A program made the translations under genes and the position numbers. Positions 13,679 to 25,081 of a stretch of 64,000 bases of DNA are shown here, piece after piece; position 1 is the stretch's first letter, and every line of letters begins with the position of its first letter. The stretch covers positions 22,262,001-22,326,000 of the forward strand of contig CM060070.1 of assembly GCA_030533445.1 (NCBI GenBank). Direction: 5' to 3'. This DNA comes from Cyprinodon diabolis. Its lineage: Eukaryota; Chordata; Actinopteri; Cyprinodontiformes; Cyprinodontidae. The notes beneath the pieces were generated by a model, which did no database searches, was not told the origin of the DNA, and saw only the letters and a program-made list of their open reading frames with translations.

Positions 13679-14904
13679 GTGGGTTTTTTTTTCAACCACT
13701 GAAGCCACCTTGAAATTTGACCAAATAGTTACACTGATCTGCACATCATTTTAGATTTTTTGTGAGAGAGAAAATTTCTAATATGTATTTCTGTTTGCAC
13801 TAATCTGTTTAAAGTGATTTAAATTACACTAATATCACCACACAACAACAAATAACTGTAATCAGCATTACATTGTTTTTTCGGTAAACCAATATTTCTG
13901 CTTTTTATATGCATGAATGGACAATACTAAGCAACAAAAGAACAAACTGTTGGGATGCTATTTAATTAACAAGAATAGTTGAAGTTAGGAAATATTTGAG
14001 AATTAACCTATTCTTCTTAGCTGGAAAGCAATACTATTGTTTCTAATAACAAACATAAATTTGTTTATCTGTTTCTGAAAGGTGTTAATTAAAAAGGTGA
14101 AATGTAATAACCATGAGATTAAAGTTGTAGTGCGATTACTATGACTGTCAAAACGTTTCTAATCCTTTGATATAAATAGGCGCCTTTGTATTGACAGCTA
14201 TGCTGATAACTGGTTCTGAATGTTTTTTCAAAGTGTATTAACCCTTACTTATTACTTTTCTGCCAGGATGCTTCTACTGCCAGTGAGGTAGTAAGAAGCA
14301 AATATGCATTGAGCAGTCATTGTGCAATCCAAAATGTGCAGGTTCAATTGCAAATATATCATGTTGCATGTGGAAGTGGCCTTAGAAAAGGCAATTAATT
14401 TTAAGTTTCTACTGACTTCTGACCAATGCATGACTCTGCAAGCTTGTAAGTGCATAGGGTGAATGTGGCTCTTGTGTAAACCACATTGAGTGGTAAATAT
14501 GACTTTGAAAGCACCACGTAAATTCAGTCCATGTACCAATTTTGTAAGAAATGTTTCAAGTTTAGTACATCAATGTTTCATTATATTCTTTAGAAGAAAT
14601 GTTAACACAACACTAGGTAACTTTTCAATCTTCTTAAAATATTTTCAAATATTTACGTGTTGACTTACAGCTAGTTGAACGACACCTCTGTCATGGCCTG
14701 AGGTTGTCTGTATTGCTTTCACTGGCACTAAGCAACTTTGAAGAAGGTAGCAATAACCCTGCCACATAAAACAACTAGAAATGTCAGACTGCTATACGGC
14801 ATGCATCGATTGCCCCTTTCCTCATTTGTTAAAAAGACAGTAGTTGATGTGACTACATTTCCCTGAGAGACTTTATGGCTGTCGATGTTCGACGGTCCTC
14901 TCAA
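13679..14904. other. Unassigned intergenic sequence
   Basis: AT-rich sequence with no recognisable gene or repeat family. Confidence 0.5.
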
Positions 14905-15275
14905 CCCCTAAATCCATCAATCACTATATAGAGCATATATATAAATTGTGAACTTTATAGTGAACTCAGTTAACTGACTGTTTGAACAAATTATCACTAT
15001 TTTTCGATCCCCATTAGTCACGTAACTCTTCCTCCCGCCACATCTTTGTTATTTGATGCCGCCACAAAAAAAAAACCATAATGCTTTGCGAGCAGAGCTC
15101 TTGCAATGCAATCTGGGATATATCTGCTCGCCTAGTGACAATGGATGATCACTATTTTTAAGGTGCATTGTGGGAAATTTCGAGTCAGAACATTTTTCAT
15201 CCACTAGATTTTCTGACACTCGTCTAAAGTGGCGTAACCATTATATGGTACAATATATAGGGATTAGGTTGAACA
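14905..15275. mobile_element. Probable MITE with CTATATA-type ends
   Basis: The left edge reads CAACCCCTAAATCC...CACTATATAG and the right edge, reversed, CAACCTAATCCCTATATATTG, which are loosely inverted. The interior holds the motif GCATTGTGGGAAATTT and CAATGCAATCTGGGATATAT, seen in P-element-like or similar short non-autonomous fish transposons. There is no coding capacity, and the ends and target duplication are not sharp. The family assignment is from memory of fish repeats. Confidence 0.4.
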
Positions 15276-16017
15276 TTTTGACACAACCTGTATGTGTGCA
15301 AATTTTGGAGGGCTGATGTTCAGGCAATGAAACACCTTCCTGGTGAGATTCAAGTGTTTACTGTGAAATTACAGAACATAATATTATATTTATCTGTTTC
15401 AAGGCTGCAAACATGCCAGGACATTAGCTGCTCACAATCTGGTGAGATGGAGGAGTGAGACACGGGAGCTGGTGAGGTGAGGGGGTGGGTGTGTCTGGTC
15501 GGCAGTGGTGCAGGACTACATTACAAAGCCAAAGTAAAATTTTTCCTAATTGGAACATTGTAATTAGACATTGTTTTGTCGCAATTAGATAATTAACTCT
15601 TCGCTATTCATTTTTAAATAGCCAGTGAAAAAAAAAAGTAGTTCAATCCATCTGTAGGCGACTGGGAGATCAGGATTTCAACACCACTCCTCATGGGAAA
15701 TGCGTTTTTTTTTCCACATGGGGAGCCAAAATCAATAAAAACTGAAGGTCTTTAGAACCACTTGAAAGTATAGTATATAGGAGGATATTCTTTTTCGGGG
15801 TGGATCATTAAAATAAGCGGTCCTCCTAATCGTCAGTCAATCTGATGATATGTTTAGGTGCTCCTCCCTAATTTCACTGACTGGTGAGTCTGACGTAGTG
15901 AAAAAATAGCAAATGTTCTTTCGGAAAGTAAGGTTGTATGAGAGATGCAAACAGCAACTTTTAAACAGAGCAAGAATGCATGCGAGAGCGTGCACAAGCT
16001 CATTTCTCCATGTGCAC
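15276..16017. other. Unassigned intergenic sequence
   Basis: No gene or repeat recognised. The last eight bases before the next element are its target duplication. Confidence 0.45.
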
Positions 16018-16025
16018 ACTATCAC

Positions 16026-17310
16026 CAGTGATGGGACTAACGGCGTTGAAAGTAACGGCGTTACTAACGCCGTTACCTTGTTTTAGTAACGAGTAATCTA
16101 ACTAATTACTTTGACTGTAACTATAACGCAGTTACCATTGCAGACACCCCGTTACTGCGCGTTACTCAGGTCGCACAATTAACCTTTTTTCATGATAGGA
16201 CTCTTGCGCAGCTGCGTGAAGCTGACACCCCACCCACGTCAAAAAACTCTGCAAGTAGACTGAATGGTTAGTGCAACGTTAGTGCAGATTTGTGCAGAAA
16301 AAAATATTGATTGTGCTACTTTTGTTTAAGAGACATTAAAGATTATTTTTTAGGTCATCCAGAGGTGCGCGCCTTGTCATGAGAGAGGGGAGGATGAGAA
16401 TGGCTGATGTATAGTGAGATTCCGTCTGTCAGTTGGTAGGTGGGTGTTTCCGCTGGCGGGTGTTAACGTACAGCACACAGAGAGATGGAGAGTGAGGATG
16501 ACTCCAGCAGCAAAACAGCGTTTTCCCAAAGGAAATACCGGTGTTACGTCGAGCTGCGTTTCCCCACCACATAACTGTTTCTTCTGCAACTCCGCACAGC
16601 GCAGGCGGCAAGAGTCACTGCGCAAGCGACAGGAAACGCGCATGCTCGCTAAAGGCGCGCAACAGTCGCCCTGTGCTCGCGCCACAGGAGAACTATGGAG
16701 AGCGTGAACGATCAAATGATAGCCTATATGAAGAAAGGGAGAAATCTGGATGGATGGATGGATGGATGGATGGATACTCTGACTTTTCAACCGACTGTAT
16801 TTTTTATTTTAAACATTATTTGATGGCCTTTGTGGCAGGGATGGAGATCCATATTTTATGTCACACACAGAGTATACATCTAGATAGATAGATGTATAGA
16901 TAGATGTTACAGTATCTATAACAACCCAAACACACAGGATTTCAGAATTAGACATCCCCAGTTATTAATTTCATATACTCACCAGATCTGAATGCCCTGT
17001 TAAAAAACTTCACATTGCGTTCCCCCCTGATGTCATTTACGTTGAGTTACAAGAAATGCAAAAATCTCTGCAGGTTCTTGTCTTTGTCGTCCTCTCTATT
17101 CAGCTGGCTTTGGAAACACACGGCGAGAAGGTGGGGGCTGGGTGGTGAGGTTTACGGGGCGAGAAACGCAAAAGTAACGCAATAGTTACTTTTACTAGTA
17201 ACTAGTTACTTTTATTGTGGAGTAACTCAGTTAGTAACTCAGTTACTTTTTGGTAGAAGTAACTAGTAACTATAACTAATTACTTTTTCAAAGTAACGTG
17301 CCCAACACTG
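16026..17310. mobile_element. Non-autonomous hAT element, 1,285 bp
   Basis: It starts CAGTGATGGGAC and ends TGCCCAACACTG, inverted hAT-type termini, and is flanked by a perfect 8-bp target duplication ACTATCAC (16018-16025 and 17311-17318). Both subterminal regions are full of AGTTACT/AGTAACT motifs, the usual dense transposase-binding-like repeats of this hAT group. The interior is GC-richer than the surroundings, includes a (TGGA)n stretch near 16747-16775, and has no transposase domain; the longer frames inside are not protein-like. Confidence 0.93.
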
Positions 17311-17318
17311 ACTATCAC

Positions 17319-18621
17319 ACGCATTTAATATGCGTTCCTCTTGGAGCAATACAGGGTTGTGCTAGTGCACAGAAGTGGAGAGGGCGGGTCTTTTCAAACA
17401 TTTGCGAAAATCCTACACTATACCTTCAAGTTGAAAATACATATATTTAAAAACTTCACAGATTTTGTTCGATGTATTTACTATTTGTTAAAGATTGGCT
17501 CGGTGTCTGCACCTTGAAGCTCTATCTCCCCGGTTATTTTTACAAACTCTTTAAATAACACCTCATAACTTATATGTATTAAATAACAAGGTGACATGAC
17601 AACAGATTCTGATAGAAATTATAATCTTACTCAGATCAGAGAAACTGCTTAGAGTTTACAGAATGTTAGCTGCTCACCTCCGGGCTCACCTCTCAGGAAG
17701 TGGCCCCGATTAACAGTTAAAAAGGCATTTTATACATCTCCAGTCTGCCACATCATCACATAATTACATCATACACGTTAGCAGATCAGTAGACATCCAT
17801 AGCTCTAGCCTTATCAAAATATTACACTTCGTTAGGTTTAATAAGCAGAATTATGGAAAAAAGAATCCTCAGGTTAGATATTCTCTCTGGTACATTTTTT
17901 CCAATTAGATAAAAACATGAAATATATAGCACTTTAATTGTTCTATATATTAACCATTTATTTCTTATAACCTGAGTTAAACATTTGAAAAGAAGGCTTG
18001 AGGTGATAAATTTAAAGGTGCAAGAGTATGCCCAATATTTTTCACTTACTGGATTTCACTGGCTCTGTAAAATCTTTAGGGATTATTTGGGAGTACAAGT
18101 ATTAAGATTATCACAAAATGTGCTGGTGAGGGAATACGCAACTTCTTTGATTTCTTCTTTTGTCATTCGGTATTATGTCTGTCTGGAATATTTCATACTG
18201 ATCATAGTATTATTAAGCAAAAAGGGAAAGAGACATTAGGCTTTTTTTCCACTTTTGCTCTTTTCTTCTCTTTAATCCATACTGTATGGTTGGGAGTGTT
18301 TAATTCTTACTCCGCAAACCCACAATACTGAAAAAATGTTTAAAATTTCCTGTTGGGAAAACAAAACAATTACTGTTACCATAAGTTTAAAAAGTGCATT
18401 AAGAGGCAACATTTTGAGAAAATATGAAATGTGAGAGAATTTATGAAAACATGTTTTTTTGGGAAAGGATTATCACAGGTTACATCATGTCCTTTCAACT
18501 CTTGCAATATATAACAGCCCACAAAGAAGTGATTGAGCTCCCTCAGAATTTAATGCGGCAAGAGAGCATTACAAAGCTGTGATGTGTGGGACTGTGATAA
18601 GTATGGGCTTTTTCAATTCAG
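17319..18621. other. Unassigned intergenic sequence
   Basis: No recognisable gene or repeat family. Confidence 0.5.
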
Positions 18622-18785
18622 GTCAGTACCAAAATGTGAAGGCACTGACACAAGAACACTTGAGTGTTTTACTCACTGGAGACATGTTGAAAACGCCAGT
18701 ACAACCAAAAAAACGGAAGATTGAAGTGTGTTATCATGAGGAGAGGAGAACGCCCACTGTGAATGACAAACCTCAGAGAGGCTAG
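18622..18785 (+). CDS. Exon-like frame with a basic cluster
   Basis: After a possible acceptor (GGGCTTTTTCAATTCAG, ending 18621) the frame is open to TAG at 18783-18785. It reads QYQNVKALTQEHLSVLLTGD, then MLKTPVQPKKRKIEVCYHEE, and ends in KPQRG. The PKKRK cluster resembles a classical nuclear localisation signal. The same frame is open upstream to ATG 18579. I do not recognise the protein. It may be a terminal exon, a relic, or a chance frame. Confidence 0.25.
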
Positions 18786-20670
18786 AGGACGCCACATTGC
18801 TGCATTGACATTCTCGCTCTGGTGGGGAGCTTACTGTCAAAGATATGACAGACTCTCTGGGGTTTTCACATGGAACGGCTAACACACACACATAATGGGT
18901 GAGTTTAGAGCTCTTGTCAAGATACTTTAACCTCACCCTTACTGCACATAACCCTTTGCTTTCACCTCTGTTCTACTCCCAGAGTTTCTTGCATCCTGTG
19001 CCAAACCAAGTATTTCTAATTTGCTCTTGTGCCCTGTGGGTTTTTAATAGCCGATGTGCACTGCCTGTAAACACTAGGTGTGACATGGCAGATGGAAGCA
19101 GCAGTAGGATTCTTTGTGAGGCTTTCAGTCTCATGGTGACTCCCCTGAGCTGCAAGTGGAAAGTGACCGGAGTAATTAATCCATTTTCACCGCTCCTTTA
19201 TCCTCCAAATACTGAGCTTCTCTGGTGCACATTCAAGGACGCCAGAACAGCAAATTTAATTTCAGTCTCTCTTCACTTTTCAGTGATGGGTGAAAGACAG
19301 GCCAATGTTGTACAATAACAGATAGTTGATGTAGAGAAACCATAATGAACTGAATCTACAGTGGAGTAAAGAGCAACAAAATCCAAGCATTTTAATGCTG
19401 GGCCCAATTTGAGATTTTCTTTCTGTACCCTCTAAAGACCGCTGCAATACATAATCATTTATGAAATCTAAAGGATAATCTTTCTAGAGAAAACATTTTA
19501 AAATCTGATGCTTTTGGTGGATGTAGCCACAGTAATTAGTCTTCAAAATTTTTTTTATTGCATTTATTTAGCTGCTTTTAAACTGCACACAGCAATGTGG
19601 CACACATGAAGAGCATACCACTTATTTATTTCTAACCAAAATAGAATACAGGAAATATCAGAGCAAAGGAGTCAGAAACCAGTAGAAATAATAACCTTTT
19701 ACACACTCAACAGATTTGACATGATGCACAGGAACATTCATGTTGCATCAAATGAAAACCTTAAATAAATGGAAAACAGCCTCCTTAGGGTAGTTTGAAG
19801 GTAGCAAGGGTGAATTAAAAGAGAGCAAATAAAAAAAAAATATAAAATAGAATAACATAGAATAGAATAGAATATTTACTGTCCTAACATAGAGATAATA
19901 TTCTGAATAAATACATGGAATACTGGAAATTTACATAAACCAATAAACAGATAAACACAAAAAAGGGAAAATAAACATAACACAAAATCTTCATCAAAAA
20001 CTCAAGCACAAACAACAACAAAGCAGGCTAATTGACTATGCACAAGGTTTATTCACTTTTTAAAGATGAAATAATCCATTAAAACTTGCATTCATTAAGT
20101 CGAACAAAGAACTTGAAACTGCCCAATTTTCCTGATTAGTTTGGTGTGTCACACAAATATACATGCACATATGGCACATTTTAGCTAGCAGTGGGTCAGA
20201 TTTTCTTCAATGTCAAGGACAGACAGGTAAAACAAATCTGCTTTACTTCAGTTTGCAGCAGCAGTCATAGAAGAATTAAAAATGATTGAGGGCATGGCCC
20301 CCATCAACGTTATCTCCCTGTGGCCTCTAGATGGGAGAGTCAAAGGGTGCATAGTTCAAGGCAATAATTGTCTAAGGTCTTTGAACATTTAACTAAACAG
20401 ATTACATGTCTTGATGTTTTTTTTTTTTTTTACTTTAAGTTCATTCTGTCTTGTGAGGAAGTCTTCCCTAATGTAACAAAAATTCAGCTTTGCTTAAGAT
20501 TGAAAAATATCCTTTTTGGAAATTCTGCTAGTGAGTCTAAAAAGATACATTAGAAAATGATTCGGTCTTGAACACTTAAGAAAACTGTATATCTTATAAC
20601 ACAACTAATGTAAGTATGATTCACATTGATCAAATACATACTAGGACTTCCACCTTAGAGCCTCATTGTA
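18786..20670. other. Unassigned intergenic sequence
   Basis: A 139-codon plus-strand frame at 18899-19318 has no domain motif and is treated as chance. Near 19845-19872 there is a short (ATAGA)n-like run. Otherwise nothing recognised. Confidence 0.45.
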
Positions 20671-21621
20671 ATATTACGAGAATAAAGTCGTAATAGTACT
20701 AAAATAAAGTGATAAAATTACAAGAATGAAGTCATAATAGTATGAGAATAAAGTTAAAAAATAACGAAAATTAAGTCATCATACCACAACCCGTTTCAGA
20801 AAGAAATCTTTAAGCTCTGACCACTAACCCCAAACAGTATCCTGAGTCCACTTTGACATGGTGCCCAATTTGATGCTGGTGTGCTAAAAGACTTAATATT
20901 TCCTTATTTGTCAAACCATTGCCAAAGTATAACTTAACATGATGCTCGACATTCCTCATTTTAGAGAAGTGCTTCTTGTAAGAGTTGTCATAAAATACAT
21001 CTTTATTCTCTTAATATTAGGACTTTATTCTCATATTACATCTTTATTCTCATATTGTTATGACTTTATTCGTGTAATGTTACAACTTTATTCTCGTAAT
21101 TTTACAACTTTCATCCATCCATCCATTTTCCATCACGCTTTATCCCAGCTGGGGTCACGAGGATTTTACAACTTTATTATAATTATATGGATTTATTCTT
21201 GTAATTTTTTTTACTTTAATCTCGTAATGTGACTGCTTTATTCTCGTAATTTTGTGACTATTCTTGTTGCGACTTTATTCTTCTAATTTTATGACTTTAT
21301 TCTACTAATGTTATGACTTTTTCCCTTTAATTTTACGATTTTATTCTCGTAATTTTATGACTTTATTCTGATAATGCTACGACTTTATTCTCATAATGTC
21401 ATGACTTTTTTCTCGTAATTTTATGAATTCATTCTTGTAATTTTACAACTTTATTCTCCTCATTTTAAGACTTTATTCTCAAAATGTTATGACTTTATTC
21501 TTCTAATTTTGTGAATTTATTCTCATAATGTTACGACTTTAGTCTCATAATTTTACAAGATTAGTCTTGTAATTTTAACTTTTTTCATGGCGGCTTTTTA
21601 CGACTTTATTCTCATAATAAC
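20671..21621. repeat. Inverted pair of 22-bp minisatellite arrays
   Basis: The left array (20671-20790) is built from units like TTACGAGAATAAAGTCGTAA; the right array (about 20996-21621) is built from the reverse complement, TTACGACTTTATTCTCGTAA. The two arrays are therefore inverted about a roughly 200-bp centre. Each unit is itself partly palindromic (TTACGA...TCGTAA), with a period near 22 bp and much variation at the CG positions. The right array is interrupted at 21112-21162 by an unrelated dispersed-repeat fragment. The centre carries a small integrase-like frame on the minus strand. Confidence 0.9.
20810..20959 (-). pseudogene. Integrase-like protein N-terminus, relic inside the palindrome
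   Basis: The minus-strand frame starts at ATG 20959 and stops at TAA 20810-20812 (49 residues). It contains YFGNGLTNKEILSLLAHQHQ, which matches my recollection of the N-terminal helix-turn-helix of a large family of integrase-core (DDE, rve-like) proteins annotated in fish and invertebrates, where a Gly-Leu-(Ser/Thr)-Asn-Lys-Glu-Ile motif is followed by Leu-Ala-His. After this block the similarity stops and the frame ends, so the catalytic core is missing. Its place in the centre of the inverted minisatellite arrays suggests they belong to one mobile element. The family assignment is from motif recognition only. Confidence 0.5.
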
Positions 21622-22017
21622 ATACAAAAAATCTCTAGCCTGGTCCTAATACCCCGTCACACATACTCCGTATGAATGTGTTAAAAATGACATGCTACTT
21701 TCCTGACTGTATAGAATATCTGAGGTTATTTAGACATTCAAATTTCCAAACAGATAGTGTCAGTGGTTAAGGAAAGGCATCTGAAGTTTTTGTATGTACA
21801 GTAGCATTTCATTTTAGAATATGGCAAATTTGCTCAGCATTGGAAGCATTGGAAAGTGACAGTTTTGGCAAATAAATAGGTTTAAAAGGTATGCCGTGCA
21901 ATACATAATTGCACCACATTGGATCACTGTTTATGTGTTTATGTTGAAACTATTTCCTGAAACTATTGTTGAATAAGTTATTCCAGCTCCTTAAAATTTT
22001 ATATCTATATATTTAAT
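21622..22017. other. Unassigned sequence
   Basis: Nothing recognised between the minisatellite and the L2 element. Confidence 0.5.
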
Positions 22018-24347
22018 ATCTATCCGCGATTGTACCTGAGGTAGTCATGGAATCTGAACCGGGTTTAGACTGCTTTGATCCAGTTGAACTTTCTGAATTA
22101 GCAAAATTATTGTCTTCATCTAAGCCTTCAACTTGTATGTTAGATCCAGTTCCAACCAGGTTATTTAAGGAGGTATTCCCTTTGATCTCCTCCTCCATTT
22201 TAGATGTGATTAATCTATCTCTGTTACAGGGATATGTACCTAAAGCTTTTAAGGTTGCTGTAATTAAAACTCTGCTTAAGAAACCATCTCTTGACCAAGA
22301 TGACTTGGTCAATTATAGACCTATATCCAATCTTCCTTTCTTATCCAAAATTCTTGAGAAAGTAGTTGCCAAACAAGTTTGCGATCACTTACACCATAAT
22401 GAACTTTTTGAAGAGTTTCAGTCTGGCTTTAGAGCTCATCATAGCACTGAGACAGCTCTGGTGAAAGTCACTAATGATATTCTCATGGCCTCAGATAATG
22501 GACTTGTATCTGTGCTCGTCCTGTTGGATCTTAGTGCTGCATTTGATACAGTTGACCATAATATTCTTTTAGAAAGACTTGAATATTTTGTTGAAATTAA
22601 AGGAACAGCACTAGACTGGTTTAAATCTTATCTATCTGATCGAATTCAGTTTGTTCATGTTAATGATAGATCTTCAACATGCTCAAAGGTTACCTGTGGA
22701 GTACCACAGGGATCAGTGCTAGTACCAATTCTCTTTACTTTATACATACTCCCAATTGGTAGAATTATTAGACAGCATGGGATTAATTTTCACTGTTATG
22801 CTGATGATACCCAGCTATATCTGTCTATAAATCCAGATGAAGCTAACCCATTACATAAATTACAGGCATGTCTTGAAGACATAAAAACCTGGATGACTCT
22901 TAACTTTCTGCTTCTGAATGCAGACAAAACAGAGGTTATAGTCTTTGGACCAGAGTCTCTGAAAAAGAAGCTGATTAGCCAGTCACTTCATTTGGATGGG
23001 ATTAAACTGATTTCAGATAATAAAGTAAAAAATCTTGGTGTTATTTTTGATCAGGACCTGTCATTTAAATCCCATATCAAAGAGGTTTCTAGAATTTCCT
23101 TCTTTCATCTGAGGAACATTGCAAAAATTAGAAATCTCCTGTCCAGGGGGGATGCTGAGAAACTAGTCCATGCATTTGTTACTTCAAGGCTGGAATATTG
23201 TAATTCTCTACTATCAGGAAGTCCACAAACTGTAGTTAAAAGCCTTCACCTGATCCAAAATGCTGCAGCCAGAGTTCTGATGAAAATTAAAAAGAGAGAT
23301 CATATCTCTCCTATCCTGGCTTCTCTTCATTGGCTTCCTGTTAAATCAAGAATAGAATTTAAAATCCTCCTTCTCACATATAAAGCCTTAAATGGCCAAG
23401 CTCCATCTTATATCACAGATCTGATTGTTCCTTATGTTCCTAACAGAGCACTTCGCTCTCAATCTGCAGGTTTACTAGTGGTTCCTAGAATTTCTAAAAA
23501 TAGAATGGGAGGCAGATCTTTTAGTTATCAGGCTCCTCTCCTGTGGAACCAACTACCAATTTTAGTCCGTGAGGCAGACACCCTGTCTACTTTTAAGGCT
23601 AGGCTTAAAACTTTCCTTTTTGATAAAGCTTATAGTTAGGGTGGCTCAGGTTATCCTGAGCTGTCTTTAAAGTTATGCTGCTATAGGCTTAGACTTTTGG
23701 AGGACATAGGGACCCCCATTTCATCATTCTGCTTTATTCTCTCTCTGTTCTCCTATTCTGCAGAATCTGTTAGTTCAATCTCTAACGTTGTGCTCTATCT
23801 GCTTTTCCTCAGAGTAGCTTTGCCTCGTCTGTTCCTGTGTGGCTGTGACGTCATCCTGGAAGGAAACATCAGCTGTGCTGCTTCCATCATCACCCTTGTT
23901 TATAGATGTTGGAGATCGGCCTGTTTTCCAGTGTGGTCCTGGTGGATGTGGTCTCTTCGTCCTCTGGCATGGGAGCTGGCTCGGAGCTCGTCTGCCTGGC
24001 TGTGTGTTTCCTGGACGGGGCCGCCTTTTACAGCTGCTTTTTGTGTCTCTGCTTCCGTCTCCTTGAACCCCAGTCGGCCTCGGCAGATGGCCGCTCACAC
24101 TGAGCCTGGTTCTGCTGGAGGTTTCTTCCTGTTAAAAGGGAGTTTTTCCTCTCCACTGTCGCTACAAGCATGCTTAGTGTGAGGGATTGTATTTGAGTCA
24201 ATGAGTCGATGCAATCAACTGGTTTTCCTTAGATATAAAACTTTGTATCAATTTGACTGTATGATCTGGTTGAACTGTAAAGTGCCTTGAGATGACATGT
24301 GTTGTGAATTTGGCGCTATATAAATAAACTGAATTGAATTGAATTAA
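22018..24347 (+). mobile_element. L2-type LINE, 5'-truncated, best preserved copy
   Basis: It contains the reverse transcriptase reading frame and a complete 3' untranslated region ending in GGCGCTATATAAATAAACTG and a (TGAAT)n tail, typical of fish L2-clade LINEs such as Maui. The apurinic endonuclease part is missing, so the element is 5'-truncated near 22018; coding similarity begins upstream of the first methionine (IVPEVV before MESEPG). The copy at 54405-56004 is very similar over its whole length. Confidence 0.93.
22047..23639 (+). CDS. L2 LINE reverse transcriptase (truncated ORF2)
   Basis: This 530-residue open frame encodes the reverse transcriptase used in target-primed reverse transcription. 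Motifs in order: NYRPISNLPFLSKILE (residues 89-104), SGFRAHHSTETAL (126-138), LLDLSAAFDTVDHNIL with the first catalytic Asp at 161, CGVPQGSVLVPILF (217-230), CYADDTQLYL with the catalytic YADD at 251-254, LNADKTEVIVFG, then KNLGVIFDQDLSF and a C-terminal region with ASLHWLPVKSRIEF. The residue after SVL in the fingers motif is Val where Gly is usual, a possible defect. There is no endonuclease domain, so it cannot act alone. The frame is uninterrupted, which suggests a young insertion. Confidence 0.92.
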   Translation: MESEPGLDCFDPVELSELAKLLSSSKPSTCMLDPVPTRLFKEVFPLISSSILDVINLSLLQGYVPKAFKVAVIKTLLKKPSLDQDDLVNYRPISNLPFLSKILEKVVAKQVCDHLHHNELFEEFQSGFRAHHSTETALVKVTNDILMASDNGLVSVLVLLDLSAAFDTVDHNILLERLEYFVEIKGTALDWFKSYLSDRIQFVHVNDRSSTCSKVTCGVPQGSVLVPILFTLYILPIGRIIRQHGINFHCYADDTQLYLSINPDEANPLHKLQACLEDIKTWMTLNFLLLNADKTEVIVFGPESLKKKLISQSLHLDGIKLISDNKVKNLGVIFDQDLSFKSHIKEVSRISFFHLRNIAKIRNLLSRGDAEKLVHAFVTSRLEYCNSLLSGSPQTVVKSLHLIQNAAARVLMKIKKRDHISPILASLHWLPVKSRIEFKILLLTYKALNGQAPSYITDLIVPYVPNRALRSQSAGLLVVPRISKNRMGGRSFSYQAPLLWNQLPILVREADTLSTFKARLKTFLFDKAYS

Positions 24348-25081
24348 AACAAGTTTAGATGCAAAATCTTTGTTGCAATCTTTGAGGATGATGAAAGAAA
24401 AAATTAAAAGAGATGATGCTAACATGTTTTGTAAGCCCCAGGTTAATTTACAACACTTTCATTTTAATGAAGGTACAATTAAGGATGTAGTTTATATCCA
24501 CCTCAAGGCCACCATTTAAAAGCCCAGGCAGTCCTTTCTGCAGTAAACTGCATAAACAGAACCACTGCTATTACTGGTCATAATTCAATTAGATAGAAAA
24601 AACTAAATCTTGCAAGTCTAAGAAGACATCATGCTGTTTGGCTCTTTTGGAGGGACAGGTACAATTTAAGATGCAATGGATAAAATGTAAAGAAAAGTAC
24701 AAATTACAACATCCCAATTCATGTGTATCAGAAAACAAGTTATAGTTAAAGCCAGACACCAATTGGTCTCCTAAATGAGTAATGGCACCAAAGAATCCCG
24801 CCAAAACAGTTATGAAAAAAGACATAAAACACAGCGTTTTGGAACAGCTATCATGAGGGCCTAATCTCAGCTAACCTAAAAGGAAAAAAAAACAAAAAAA
24901 ACAAGTCTAACAAACTATTGAGTAAAATGTATGTAGCGGGACCCAAAGTAACTGACCCATCACAGAATTTTAATAATTTATTACATACAAAGTATATTTA
25001 TGAATATACTTGTAAATTATACTTTTAAAAAATGTATCTCATTGTTCTGCTTTTAATCACAAAACAAACAAAAAAATAAGT
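24348..25081. other. Unassigned sequence
   Basis: No recognisable gene or repeat family. Confidence 0.5.

Noticed and set aside
16377..16790. 137-codon minus-strand frame with an IHPSIHPSI repeat
   Set aside because: It lies inside the non-autonomous hAT element; the repeat is the (TGGA)n run and no transposase motif is present.
18899..19318. 139-codon plus-strand frame
   Set aside because: No motifs, no splice context and unremarkable composition; a chance frame of this length is expected somewhere in 64 kb.
20671..21621. CRISPR-like or centromeric satellite array
   Set aside because: There are no unique spacers and the units are direct and diverged; the host is a eukaryote and the array is under 1 kb, so neither label fits.
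23697..24182. 161-codon frame after the L2 reverse transcriptase, with a similar one at 55487-55837
   Set aside because: It lies in the L2 3' untranslated region, is preserved only because the copies are young, and has no domain.
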